Both the position numbers and the translations under genes were made by a program. A model generated the notes under the pieces. The model did not search any database. It was not told where the DNA came from and was given only the letters and a program-made list of their open reading frames with translations. Shown here piece by piece: positions 1 through 11,096 of a stretch of 64,000 bases of DNA (positions are counted from its first letter, which is position 1; each line of letters starts with the position of its first letter). Origin of the DNA: Galeruca laticollis (taxonomy: Eukaryota > Arthropoda > Insecta > Coleoptera > Chrysomelidae); contig OY998181.1 of NCBI GenBank assembly GCA_963921935.1, positions 114,844,957 to 114,908,956 on the forward strand, given 5' to 3'.

Positions 1-1
1 G

Positions 2-482
2 AAAAGCGAGCTTAACAAACCCACCATCATAAAAGAGTTATTAGCGATTCATTGGGGAATCAATCATTTTAAGTGTTATTTATATGGTACACCACATTTC
101 ATAGTAAAAACATATCATAAGCCACTAACTCATTTATTTGCAATGAAAGACCCGACGTTGAAACTCACGAAAATAAGACTCGATTTGGAAGAATATTATT
201 TTGAAATACAGTATGTCAAAGGTGCAGCGAACTACGCAGATAGTATATCAATAATATCCATAGAAGAACTCAAGGATTTATACATAAATAATTCACATGT
301 CTTGGCAATCACAAGAGCACAAACGCGCAAGGAGAACGCTCAGTCAGGAAAGGATCCAAAGAATAACAAAGAAACAAAGGAAGAACGAATAGAAAATCCT
401 TCAGTAATAAAAGTTTTAAATAATCTAGAGGCACATAAATTACCAATTTTACACTTTGAAAATAACCGAATCTCGCTAAGGA
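2..482 (+). pseudogene. pol: gypsy Pol, RNase H and connection region (partial)
   Basis: The frame enters from outside the window at base 2. It contains the Ty3/gypsy RNase H signature KELLAIHWGINHF, then KPLTHLF, then a form of the LDLEEYDFE block (here LDLEEYYFEIQY) and a degenerate ADALS block (ADSIS). RNase H degrades the RNA strand of the RNA/DNA hybrid during reverse transcription. The usual TDHKPL is TYHKPL here, so a catalytic aspartate is lost. The following spacer region has the charged composition normal before integrase. The frame runs into a foreign poly(T) tract at 483. Confidence 0.8.
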
Positions 483-1016
483 TTTTTTTTAGTCACGAGG
501 GGGTTAGGGTTCAGGTGCCCTAATTGTTGCCGCTCAGCTATTGATTGGCTTATTGTGCACCCCCACTCACAGGTATTAAGCAGAGTCCCATCTTAAATTA
601 TTAGCGAACATTGAGATTCGTCGGACAATGTTTTCCTGCATTCCCTCCTGATTTGTGCCTAGGAAGATATCTAGACAGGAGGCTCGCCTTCTGCGCAGGG
701 CAGGGCAATCGAAGACCACGTGCTTTGCGGTTTCTTCCACTTCTCCACACATCCTGCAAATGGGATTTGTTATTTCAATCCCAATTTTCACTAGGTGTGC
801 GTTGAATATCCAGTGGCCAGTTATGAATCCTACCACTTTTCGCAGTTCTTTTCTACCCAGTCTAAAAGCATTTGCTGCGTAGGAACTCGATGGTCCTTTT
901 GGTGTTCAAGCGACACACAATTGGAAACAGTTTTTCGTACGGCGCTGTATGAAACGCCGTATGCTAGTTCTGGTCCCATGAGGGTGAGATGATCTCCTTT
1001 CTTGGATGAGCATTCG
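483..1016 (-). mobile_element. 5'-truncated non-LTR retrotransposon inserted in the gypsy element
   Basis: The fragment lies in reverse orientation. Its poly(A) tail appears as eight T at 483-490, and its 5' truncation point is about 1016. It carries only the RNase H and zinc-finger tail of ORF2 plus a short 3' UTR. The flanks share only GGAT, so the target duplication is very short or decayed. Joining the gypsy flanks at AAGGAT/CAAAATT keeps the gypsy frame open, which marks a clean insertion. Confidence 0.75.
576..1010 (-). pseudogene. LINE ORF2 C-terminal tail (RNase H end plus CCHC-like finger)
   Basis: One frame has a TLMGPELAYGVSYSAV segment followed by a W-rich helix. The frame at 576-836 then has the C-terminal block VGFITGHWIFNAHL and a zinc-binding motif of the form CRMCGEVEETAKHVVFDC (C-x2-C, H, C). 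This order is typical of the end of RNase H-bearing arthropod LINE polyproteins of the I/R1/Jockey group. A stop or frameshift near 837 separates the two pieces. The clade cannot be fixed without the RT domain. Confidence 0.65.
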
Positions 1017-2286
1017 GATCAAAATTAAATTGAAATTTAGGGAAGCCTTATTTACAGGAATACACAACTTCGACCTAGAACGAACGTTGGAAAAGCTTGA
1101 GGAGCTGTCGGTAAAATTTTAACTAAAAAGAATGAAGATATACGCAAATGATTATATATTAAAAAAGTGCACAATAGAAGAATTCATAGAAGGGAATAAA
1201 AGGTTAAACAATATACAAGTATGTATATGCGAAGTACCAAAAACGGTACAGCACAAAGAAAAGATCCTAAAGATTCTAGAAAGATATCACAATGATCCAA
1301 TGTTTGGAAGACATGTAGGAAACAATAGATTAATAAGCGCAAATTTTAGGTGGAAAAACATGGAGAAAGATGTGAGGAAGTATGTAAAGAATTGCCACAA
1401 ATGCCAAGTGAATAAAGCCCAACCTAGTCATAAAGAAAAATTTGTCATCACGGACACATCTATAAAACCGTTTGATATCATTTACATAGACACAATAGGT
1501 CCTTTTGTAGAAAGTAACAACGGGAATCGTTATTGTATAACAATATTATGCGAACTAACCAAATACGCGGTCATGATACCGGTCAGGAACAAAGAGGCAA
1601 CCACTATAGCAAAAGCTATATTTGACAATTTTATACCAAATTATGGATTGATGAAAGAGATAAGGACAGATCAAGGAACGGAATATAAGAATGAAGAACT
1701 TAGCGGAACTTTTAAAAATAAAACATAATTTTTCAACGGCATACCACCATGAAGCGATAGGGAGTTGTGATTACACAGAACGTTTAATGAGTACATAAGA
1801 AACTTTATCAAAGATTCTAGGGACAACTGGTGCGAATTTGTAAAAATGTTTGCGTATTGTTATAATACAACACCTAACACGTATCACGGATACAATCATT
1901 TTGAGTTATTATACGGTAGAAAACCTAACATACCAGAATTTTAAAATATAGAAATAGAACCGTGTTACAATCTTGAAATATATGATAAAGAGTTGAAATA
2001 TGAGTTACAGTACGCAAATGAAAGAGCCAAACAGTTTTTGATAAAAAATAAGTTAATTAGAGTGAATAATAGTGAAAAGGAATCTTCACCCGTAAACTTT
2101 AGGGTAGGGGAGTCAGTTATTTTAAGAAATGAGGAGAGAAACAAGTTCGATTCACTTTATTTAGGTCCGTTTAAAATAACGGAAGTGAAAGGAGTAAATT
2201 GCGCGATTATATCTCAAAACAATAAAAAACCAATCGTTCATAAAAATCGGTTGTATAAGTACCACAACGAAAATATTTGTAAATAA
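1017..2286 (+). pseudogene. pol: gypsy Pol, integrase
   Basis: Integrase joins the cDNA into host DNA. The H2C2 zinc finger is visible in the ORF starting at 1132 (HNDPMFGRHVG then CHKCQ). The core domain follows, with D at IIYIDTIGPF and D at IRTDQGTEYKNE. The frame shifts near 1706 and again near 1775. It then gives the conserved NTTPNTYHGY and LLYGRKP blocks, a stop near 1942, and a C-terminal piece at 1993-2286 with the chromo-like motif FRVGESVILRN and YLGPFKI. In-frame TAA at 1120-1122. The breaks rule out a working integrase. Confidence 0.85.
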
Positions 2287-2394
2287 GTGAAGTGTGAATA
2301 TAAACAAACAAACAGTGTTTAATAAACAAAACAATTAGTGAGAACTATTAACGTTATAGGTAGTATCGAAAATTTATCGACGATAATTTTTCTC

Positions 2395-2410
2395 TTCCAA
2401 GAGGGGATGA
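2395..2410 (+). promoter_or_regulatory. Putative polypurine tract before the 3' LTR
   Basis: A purine-rich run, AAGAGGGGATGA, lies directly before the TG that opens the putative LTR and after the integrase stop. In LTR elements this tract primes plus-strand DNA synthesis. Confidence 0.55.
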
Positions 2411-2764
2411 TGTGATGATCCCAAAAATACATTATTCAAAAAGACATTGTTAGATTTGTGTAAACAATAATTTCAAATATTGATAGCGGCCAGTGAACTG
2501 ACAAGGAGAGTGAAATAGATAACAAACACGTCAGTTCTGTAAATATCGTATTCGCACGACCTACAAGGTCAAGAATACGGGGCAGTGACTGTGTTAGCTT
2601 TAATAATTTCCTATAAATGGATAGTTCAATACTTTGAGGATGATTCAGTATTATTGTTATTAATAGTACAAACGAACGTATTGTGTGTCAATAATCTATA
2701 TCTGTAGTTTATAAATATATGTTATCCCAGTGAGTTTTAAAACCGATATAATTTCCTAATCACA
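2411..2764 (+). repeat. Putative 3' LTR of the gypsy element
   Basis: The segment begins TGTGATGATCCC right after the purine tract and ends ...AATCACA, giving TG...CA ends. It contains a TATA-like CTATAAATGG near 2610. No second LTR is in the window, so both ends are inferred. Confidence 0.45.
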
Positions 2765-3459
2765 AAGAATAGTTCACTATGTATGTGTTTCCCGGATATG
2801 AATGGACCTATGGTTAAAGAAGTATATACTAGGGGCACTTCCTCAGTAACCACCACACCTCGTAAAACAAAATACAAAGTCTATTTCAGGATAATTCTTT
2901 TATAGAAATAACTACTGGAGTTTTTGTGAGGATGGGAATAAATTTAACAGATAACAAAGTACAAACAAACAGGTACAAAATTCTTTTCATATTTAAATCG
3001 GCTTAGATTTCCACGATATACGGTTCATTGAATGTGAATCTTCTTTAACTCATTTGATTTTCAAGGGAGGAAGAAAAGTCAAGAGACTTTTTTAATGTAT
3101 AATTTTAAACACTACAATCGTTGATAAGAATTTTATTGTCTAACTTCCACCTTTTCCAATAATTGCCAAAAAAGTTTTCCGACTCTTACCTGTGGTTGTA
3201 GACACTAAAACCTTTACACATTGTTATTGTATCTTTGAAACTGCATTACACCGAAAATGGGAAGTGTCAAAAATTTTGATTTTAGACCATATTTTACTGG
3301 ACTATTAACAGCGGTTATTTACAATTTTTCAATAACGTTGTAGTGATAATTGTGAGAAATAACACCAAATTAATATAATTAGCAGAAAAATTCAACAATT
3401 TCTTTGGACTGGCTTCTCATACTACTAATTCACGGTACCTTTTTTCTTGTACGTATAAT
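2765..3459. other. Intergenic AT-rich DNA
   Basis: No convincing coding frame, repeat or RNA gene seen. Confidence 0.5.
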
Positions 3460-3640
3460 TAGAGAAAATTAAGGAACATAAAAAACTAAAAATATACAAA
3501 CTTAAATAACTGCTTGAAGTGTTCCCCATTCCGTTCAAAACATTTGTTTACCCGTTTTAAAGTACTCCACACTCATTTTCGATGTTGGACTGGTATAGAA
3601 GATATGGATATTTTTCCTTCTCTTACAGCACCTTTATATT
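3460..3640 (-). pseudogene. Tc1/mariner-superfamily transposase, C-terminal remnant
   Basis: On the minus strand a frame reads VWSTLKRVNKCFERNGEHF followed by KQLF and a stop. This matches the usual tail of insect Tc3-like and mariner-like transposases (R-V-x3-C-x3-G-G-H-F-x-x-L). Only about 40 codons remain and no catalytic motif is present. It lies just outside the left TIR of the Sailor element and is unrelated to it. Confidence 0.45.
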
Positions 3641-3738
3641 CGTGCCATGATAAATGTCTTTTGCTTCACATATAATATACAATTCACCTCCATTGAAGTT
3701 ATTATTGTTATAATTATATCACAGCGCGATGGCTTGTA

Positions 3739-3769
3739 CAGGTCGACAAGCGTAACGATGCCTCTGAGA
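3739..3769 (+). repeat. Sailor left TIR
   Basis: 31 bp; matches the reverse complement of 6022-6052 at 28 of 31 positions. Confidence 0.85.
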
Positions 3770-4344
3770 TGCGCAAGCGATAGAAAGCGTGAGTAGATGT
3801 GCGACAAAGGTCCACTACTGTATACGACTGGTTATCATCGGAATGTACAATCGGGAGAGACCTTTTTCTGCAACACGTAGTAACGTAGGTTCTTATCTGA
3901 ATTTTCATTAACTCCTAATGAACTTTTCGAATTATATAATTGTCTGTGATCCCTGGACCGTTTATGAAAATTGCATAATTTTCCAGAAGCCATAAGTGTA
4001 AAAAAAGTACGACTAGGAAAAGAATGCATCGCCAAATAATATCAGAAATAGGTAAATACATATAATAAGGAACACGAGGAACATACACAAGTTGACGGGA
4101 CACTCGAAAATATTTGTAATGTAAGGGCTTCCGGTGGAAACGGGGCTGTCTGACGTGAACTGAGCCCTTATTCGCACCCCCATTCGATTTTTTTGAGGAA
4201 AACGGAATTTCAAAGCAAAAACCTGATGGAAATAAATAATTATTCTATAAACAATAATTAAAAAATACATTCTGCGAAAGAAAGATAAAAATATACAAGG
4301 TGTTTTGTATAAGAACAGAGGAATTTATACTCACATAAATATAG

Positions 4345-5817
4345 CTATAAATTAACATAATATGTTTTTCCACCCACGACTAGTATATTTTCTGTTTTCT
4401 TGTTGTTTCTATCAGAGTGCTCTTCAATTCCAGACAAACTTTCTTCATCTTCTGAAACGGCATCTTCAGACTCCTGTTCTGATTCAGATTCAGTGTCGCT
4501 GTCCTCATTTAAATTAATAATCATGTTATCTATGACAATATCTATCATTGGTTCTTTTGAGATGAACTCGTCTTCAAATTTCTTTGCTCGTTCACAACGA
4601 GATTTCCACTGCTCGGCTGAAAACGTGGCAAAAAAATTGTCGCAATGTTGAATTACATCGTTGAAATTGAAGGTAACATTTTTATCTGCCACATAATTTT
4701 TCAGTTCAGACCACACCAACTCGATTGGATTCAAATCCGGGTGGTATGGCGGTAATCGCAAAACGTCATGATTTGATGCAATGAACAGCTGATCTATTTC
4801 AAATTACTTATACTTTGGTTTGAAGTTATTCACTAGGGCGTATAACTGTAGCTTCAACATCTCCATATTGAAGGCAATATTCCTCTGCCTCAACCATGTA
4901 TGCATTTCAGTTTTTGTCGTCGCGGAAATTGGCGTTTTATTAATTTGTTCATTGTGATAATGTGCATTGGCTATTACCACAACACTCTTTGGCAACAAAT
5001 TGGATATTAATTTCTCTGTTACCCATTTCTTATCATTATCATAGTTCATTTCGTTATGATAATCACCAGTATTGTTATTTGATTTCCATCTTATGTAAGC
5101 ATTAGGCACAAATCCATTTTCACCACTCGCATGTATTATGATAAGACGTTTCCCTTCACTAACAGGTTTCTTCAGCCCTTCCATTGAATCATCATTCCAA
5201 CTTTGATCATGTGTGTGTGAAGAGTCAATGTACGTTTCATCCATATACACAATAGGTTTACCCTCTTTTCTATAGCTCTGCAGTTTTTTCAAAAATTCTA
5301 TTCTAAGTAGTCGAATGGGCTGTCGTTCCATTAATATTTTCCGGTTGGTTTTTGCTTTCCTCCATCGAAATCCAAGTTTATGGATTTCCTTTCTCAAAGA
5401 TTCCCTGCTACCCTGATATTCTATATCTGCCACAATTGTTTTATAAACCTCTTCAAGCATGGGAACTCATTTTTCCGTGACATGGTAATTATTGATACAT
5501 CTACGTAAAATAGCCAAATCAGCATTGTCCATGGTAACTTTTGATTTTTTGTTTCTATTTTTATTTGGAGTTGAGAATTGTTCCATTTCACCTTTTTCAA
5601 TTTTATTCATTTCGGAATTAATTTTCCTAATGCTTCTAACGCAAACTCCCGTTGCGGCAGCAACTCGTTCTTGAACCTTCACAAGAGAAATACTGGTTTC
5701 ACCTATCCTTGCTTCTGCCTGCATATATTTGATGACATTACTGACAATTTCCCTACTTTGTCCACTCAGAATCTTATTTCTCACTTTACTCTTTGACGGC
5801 ATTTTCAAACACAACAA
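4345..5817 (-). pseudogene. Sailor (DD82E) transposase, inactive
   Basis: A single reading frame of about 490 codons with no frameshift is broken only by TGA at 5467-5469 and TAA at 4804-4806. The N-terminal part (5817-5470) is a basic helix-turn-helix-like region with GVCVRSIRKI. The DDE core follows: D1 in IVYMDETYID (5241-5239), the D2 site in VVVIANAHYHN, and E in LPPYHPDLNPIELVW. There are 82 residues between the D2 site and E. The D2 aspartate is alanine here, so the enzyme could not cut or join DNA even without the stops. The C-terminal tail is acidic (ESESEQESED). The likely start is the ATG giving MPSKSK. The DDE_3-type core in PF13358-like proteins is the nearest general family. Confidence 0.87.
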
Positions 5818-6021
5818 ACTACACTATAACCTATCTAATAATATTTTAAAACTATACAGAGCACAATCACAACACAAGGATTTCACATTCCATACACAAT
5901 CAGAATAACGCCACAATAATTTTATTCCACTGACTGTACACTCACGACGTTAACTGTTTGAATAAGACGGAGCGATTCAGGTCCTGCCCCACTACAGAGT
6001 TCTGTCTACCGCGCAACCAAT

Positions 6022-6052
6022 TCTCGGAGGCATCCTTACGCTTGTCGACCAG
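6022..6052 (-). repeat. Sailor right TIR
   Basis: 31 bp inverted partner of 3739-3769. Confidence 0.85.
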
Positions 6053-7034
6053 GAAATCATCTAATGATTGCTATTAAGACACGAGTGTGAAAATGACACA
6101 TTGGTGCTACTGGCGTAAACAATTTTTGTTCTCTCATACTGCAATAAAATATTTCATAGGACCCATCCACAACATAGAAAAAATATATTTTCAAAACATA
6201 TGTTGTACTAGTAATTGTTTGTATAGGAACCAATGTAACTGTGTCACTTCTGGAACGATGTTTGTGTATACTATTGTTAATGCTAGAGGTAATGGAACGA
6301 TGATTGAATTGTTAGAGTAGTTGTATGCAATTGAATTTATGATTGATTAGCTACTTGACCCTATTTCGAATTGATTCATCAGTAAAGCATCGGCTACTGC
6401 AGTGAATTTTTATCCAACTGTCGTTTTAATGATGTGTCTGTTAGCATGAACTAATAGAGCATTTCAGTGAAAGGTATCCAACGTATATGAATCTAAATGT
6501 GCTACTTCATAAAAAATGGAAAAATACGTCGAAAATCATATAAAGTGAAACACGTTCTTTTGTTCACATGTACTCGTTGTAACTTTCCTCTCTCATCCCT
6601 ATCGACACCACTGCTATTTTTAAATATGACACCCTGTACTTTTTTGAATTTTAGATACTCCTATAACAGGAGATTTTAATAATGTATAGTATCTCAAGTG
6701 AAAAGTAACCCATTTGATAGTTACGGATAATTTCAATTTAAAGTTTAACTTTGCAGTACAAAGTTTATGAGGTGTTCAAATTGACTTCCAATGCACAATA
6801 TACAGTATATCCCCTGATTGAGTTTACAAGAGGAACACAATTTTTATTTTGGATTTTACAAAAAAATGTTATGGGAATAATGTTCAAAATTGGGCATTCT
6901 TGAATTGGATATATTATTGTATTTTTAGAAATGTGGGAAGTATTATTAGTCTGTCGGCGATCTATTTGTAGATATGAATTTCTTTTTGCATACGTTCGCT
7001 ATTGTTGTATATTCTACAGCGTAGTTTATTTTAG
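6053..7034. other. Intergenic DNA with a faint mariner-type remnant
   Basis: Mostly featureless AT-rich DNA. On the minus strand at about 6735-6850 a short frame reads CIGSQFEHLINF, which resembles the GGHFEHL tail of Tc1/mariner transposases. It is near the limit of recognition. The phrase GACACCCTGTAC near 6628 resembles mariner-type terminal sequence. Confidence 0.35.
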
Positions 7035-7244
7035 GCCTGTCTTCTTCTTCTTCGAGTGCCTTCGCCTATCGAATATCGGCAACAATTTTGGTGAATTCTT
7101 CTTTGTCTTGGGCTCCTTTTAGCAAAGTGTTTGAACTCAGGGCTGTCCAATCTCGAATGTTCTTAAGCTAGGAGCATTGCCTTCGTCCTGGTCCACGTCC
7201 ATCTTCGATCTTACCCTCTATCATGAGCTGTAGAAATTCATCAT

Positions 7245-8385
7245 CTATTGTTTCTTATTACATGACCGAGATATGCAGATTTCCGCTTTTTTATGATTTC
7301 GATAAGCAAAATTTCCAAATTGGGAATGCCGATGCACCCACATTTCGAATGCCTCGAGCCTGTTTAGGTTGCTAGCTTTTAGCGTCCACGCTTCAACCCC
7401 ATACAGAAGTGTGGAATATATGTAGCACTTCACAAAATTGTATCTAATTTTTATATCAAGTGACCTATCGCTTAGCAGGCTTCGCCTTTTTAAGAAGTTT
7501 GCCTTAGCCATGCCAATCCGAGCTCTATTTTCTCAAAACAGGATTCATATCTTCGCCGATCCAGCTGCCTAGGTATTTAAATTTAGAGACCCTGGTTATC
7601 TGTGTCCCGTATTCGCTTACATGTACTGGTTAATTTGGATTCCGGTTTACAGCCAATATCTTTGTTTTTGCGGTGTTGATTTTTAAGCCTAATAGATCTC
7701 CTTCTGCTGATATCTTGTCAAGTAGCCGCTACGAGCCCTCAGGACCTTCCGCAATTATAACTGTGTCGTCGCCATATCTTAGATTATTTATCAGGATCTT
7801 GTTCACTTTCATGCCATCCTCTGTGCATTCAAGTGCGTTTTGAAATACAATTTCGGAGTACATGCTACAAAGCATAGGGCTCAGCACACATCTCTGTCTG
7901 ACTCCACGTTTAATTGGTACAGTTTTTGTTTGGGTGCTTTCAGGCTGCACTGTCGCTACCTGGTGTTCATAGAGGTACTGAATGATTTTTAGATCTTGGG
8001 AATCTAAACTCTCACTTTCTAGTATGTTCAGCAGCGTGCCACGTTTGACACAATCAAATTCTTTAACATAGTCTATGAAACATAGATATACTTCTTTTCT
8101 CTGATCTCGACACTTCTGTAGCAGGATCGATAGCGCAAACAAAGCCTTTCTAGGTCCCAATCGCTCTCTAAAGCCCATCTTCAGCTGACTCAGATCCTGC
8201 TCGCATTTCCTATTATGTAAAAGCTTCAGGAACAACTTTAATATTTGACTCATTAAGCTAATTAGTCGAAACTCATCGCATCTTTTTGCACCTGGTTTTT
8301 TAGAAAAAGGGACAAATGTAGATTTTAGCCAGTCTTGAGGAATGTATCCATTGTTATAGATGGTATTGAATAGTTTGGTGAGCAT
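7245..8385 (-). pseudogene. RTE reverse transcriptase
   Basis: The long fragment at 7729-8385 (218 aa) holds RT blocks in order: FRLISLMSQILK, GFRERLGPRKALF, motif A FIDYVKEFDCVKR (catalytic D kept), GVRQRCVLSP, and motif C LRYGDDTVIIAE. After a frame break, 7245-7511 gives the C-terminal block FVKCYIYSTLLYGVEAWTL and LEAFEMWVHRH, typical of RTE. The RT copies element RNA into DNA at a nicked target. Several substitutions in conserved blocks (R for G in VRQGC, E for A in KAFD) and frame breaks mark it as dead. Confidence 0.82.
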
Positions 8386-9134
8386 TTTAAAGTTTTATTC
8401 CCTTCAAAGCCTTCTCTATTTCTGCAGTCATTATATTTGGTCCCATTTCTGTTTGACGTTGGTTACGAAAGGGGGGACCTTTATCGTCGAAAAGATCAGA
8501 AATATAATTTGTCTACACTTCTTGCAGTTCTTGTGTGTCTAAGACTGTCTTGTGGTCTTGATTTACTATTTTTGTATATGCTGGAGATTTACGATTTCCT
8601 GTAATTTCCTTAACTCTTTTGTAGATGTTGAATAGATCATGCTTTTGGTACATCTCCTCTATTTCCTTACTTCTTTCCATCGTCCATGCTTCTCTGGAGT
8701 TTCTAATTTTAGTCCTGACAAGTGCTTGAGTTCATTTATATTTTCCTTTTGACGTGTTTTTGAGTTTCCGCCGTTGATCCATTGAATCTAATATCTCTTG
8801 AGTCATCCTTTCTTTATGCCGTTTCCTGGTGTTTACAGTTGTTATATATTCTTGCGTGTCTAGAATGGCATTAAGCTGACTCCAGGTGTGCTCTAATTTT
8901 TCCTCAATTGTTTATTCAGGCTCTATGATTTTTTGGGCTTTGCTCAGTTGTTTGTTGAGTTTATCAGATATGATTTGCTACTTTGCCTCGTCTTTTAGGG
9001 CTGCCGTGTTGGGTTTTCTTATGACTTTTCAATCGAATTTGCATTTGGGCTATTACGGGATTGTGATCTGACTCCACATCTGTACCAGGATAAGTTTTCA
9101 CACTGCGGATGCCTTTTCTGTATATTTTTGGTAC

Positions 9135-9800
9135 TTAGATATAGTCAATTTGGTTTCTATTGGAATGGTCTGGTGTGTCTTGGGGAGATCTCCATGTATA
9201 GAGGCGTCTTGGGGGTAGTTTGAACCACGTGTTGGAGATGAACATTTTTTCCTCTTGGCAGATTTGAACTAATGTATCGCCTCTTTCGTTTTTTATTACT
9301 AGTCCATGCTCCCCGACAGTGTCATCGCATCTTCCCTTGCCTACTTTTGCGTTAACGTCTTCTAGGATGAGGGTGGTTTCATCCTTCCTGGTTTGGGACA
9401 GCAGTTGTTTTATTTCCGCGTAGAAAGATGTATTCTCTGATTCTGGTTTATCAGCTGTTGGATCATATGCTTGAATGATATTTAAATTTTTCGGTGTTGC
9501 CTTGAGTTGTATCATCAATGCCCTGTCAGAAATTAGTACGAAATTAAGGACCGAGCAAGCCGTTCCAGGATCCAGCAAAATCCTGACGCCATTATAGTGT
9601 GTGGGATCATCGTTCCCAGAATAGAAAAAGTATAATTGTTCACTCGACCTTTCCCGCTGTTGGGCTATCTTGTTTCACTTATTTCCATGATATTTACTTC
9701 CAAAATGCACATTTATTGATGTATGTTGTGCATTTTTCCCGGCATGAACATGATTTCCACATTCCATATGCCTATTTTCATTGGCTTTCTACAATTAATT
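9135..9800 (-). pseudogene. RTE apurinic-like endonuclease
   Basis: The endonuclease nicks target DNA to prime reverse transcription. The 5' part near 9790 opens with KIGIWNVEIMF and MEISETR, split over two frames. The open piece at 9135-9578 holds VGILLDPGTA-like LLDPGTACSVLNF, ILEDVNAKVGKGR (D kept, GDFN reduced to EDVN), VGEHGLV, FISNTWF, RRLYTWRSP and RNQIDYI. This order is diagnostic of RTE. In-frame stops split the domain. Confidence 0.8.
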
Positions 9801-9990
9801 TGAGTTATTTTTGTGTTTGTCTTTGCACCCCTTGACCATTTAAGGTCTGCGACGGACTAGGGGCCATGGCTTTGTTCCTTACTGTCATAATTATTTTTCA
9901 TGAGAAAAATGTAGTGCGGTAGTTTCCCCTTGCTTTCCACACCGCTGCACAAACGCCATTCTGTGGATTCCACTCCGCCGTATGCGGTCG

Positions 9991-10439
9991 GGTTCATGGC
10001 CGTGAAAGTTTCTCATACTATCGTCCAGCCAGCTGCCGCTACACAATTTGTAACCATATATTTATGTCTGCAATATTGTTAAATGTTTAGAAAAATACCG
10101 CGTTTTATAATATCATTTTTATTTGTGGTGTTGTAAATTGTAACACCATGAAGTGGGATTGTTTATATCAAACAAAATATCTCATTGTAAAGTTTGTAAG
10201 ACTTATTGTCATATTATATTTGAACTTCTATGGTTGAAAGAGTCGGGATCTTTGAATAATGGATCGGTATCGGAATGTCATGTTTTCAATAGGACAGCCT
10301 CACTTTTGAAATATCATTCAGTAGTAGTGTTGAAAAATCTATTGGATGTGTCAATTGTTGATTCTTATCACTGGATCCAACCAAGTCAACAATAAACACC
10401 AATCGGCATCCGTCTAACACACCCCCTCGAAGTTTTTAT
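9991..10439. other. Intergenic DNA
   Basis: No gene seen. The first 150 bases may be RTE 5' UTR. Confidence 0.4.
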
Positions 10440-11035
10440 ATTTAACACGCCTTACAACGTTAAGAAATCAGTCATCAGTCGCTCATAACCCAATTACGAA
10501 GCAGTCACACTTAGTTAAGCAGTTATCACACAGTTATGAAGTCAGTTAGTAAGTTACCAGTTACACTATTAACGAGTTAGTTAATTGAATAGTGAACCGG
10601 TTGCTTAGTTGTGCAACAATGTCGAAACTCAAGTTCTAAGTGTAGTTCAAGTCAAAACACACCGTCCCTAAGTTACTAAGTCAAACATATCGTTTCTCAG
10701 TTGTCATTCGAGTCAAGTGCGTACTCAGAAGTCGAAACTCACCGTTTCTATGTCAAGTTCAGCTACTGAGTCAAACATATCGTTCCTTAGTCAATATCGA
10801 ATTCAAATCGAAACCCATGGTTCCACGGCTATTAAGTCAAATACAACATTTCTTGGTTAGTATTCAAGTCGAACACATGTAATTCAAGTCGAAAATGATC
10901 GTTTCTATGTCAAGTTAAGTTACTAAGTCACGCATACCGTTTCTTAGTGAGTATTCCAGTCCAGTGTCAAATAAATCGTTTCTTAGTCAGTATTCAGACA
11001 ACACCAAAGTAGAGGTATACAGTCGCTACTATTGG
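10440..11035 (+). repeat. Diverged dispersed/tandem repeat tract
   Basis: Two short units recur irregularly. One is TACTAAGTCAAACATATCG followed by TTTCTTAGTCAGTATTC (near 10672, 10762, 10828, 10918, 10965). The other is AAGTCGAAACTCACCG followed by TTTCTATGTCAAGTT (near 10731, 10886). The first unit is itself partly palindromic (ACTAAG...CTTAGT). No reading frame. Confidence 0.6.
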
Positions 11036-11046
11036 TCACCTTTAAA

Positions 11047-11096
11047 CGAAACTAACTGTTTCTAATTATGGAATTAATTAGAACCAGGTAGTTTCA
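11047..11096. repeat. Imperfect hairpin
   Basis: Arms GAAACTAACTG-TTTCTAATT and AATTAGAACCAGGTAGTTTC pair across a short loop. Confidence 0.5.

Larger units (their letters stand above)
1..2764 (+). mobile_element. Ty3/gypsy LTR retrotransposon, 3' half, with a nested LINE
   Basis: Pol order is visible on the plus strand: RNase H from base 2, integrase zinc finger and core, integrase C-terminal region, a purine-rich tract, and a probable 3' LTR. The 5' part (gag, protease, RT) lies outside the window. A LINE fragment interrupts the frame at 483-1016. Cutting it out restores the reading frame across the junction, so the gypsy copy was there first. Premature stops at 1120-1122 and near 1942, and frameshifts near 1706 and 1775, show the copy is dead. 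Confidence 0.88.
3739..6052 (-). mobile_element. Sailor-type (DD82E) IS630/Tc1/mariner transposon, full length
   Basis: The ends are 31-bp inverted repeats at 3739-3769 and 6022-6052, identical at 28 of 31 positions (outer part GGTCGACAAGCGTAA). They enclose one minus-strand transposase frame of about 490 codons. I find no intact TA duplication at both ends, only TA before the left end. The family call rests on the exact 82-residue D2-E spacing, which from memory is the hallmark of the Sailor/DD82E family. Confidence 0.85.
7041..9990 (-). mobile_element. RTE-clade non-LTR retrotransposon
   Basis: Minus-strand LINE with an endonuclease at the right (5') side and an RT in the middle. Its 3' end at about 7041 carries a short GAA-rich tail, seen as CTTCTTCTTCTTC. 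The 5' boundary is uncertain, between 9850 and 10030. The endonuclease closely resembles proteins annotated 'craniofacial development protein 2-like', which are RTE endonucleases. The frame is broken many times, so the copy is old. Confidence 0.8.
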
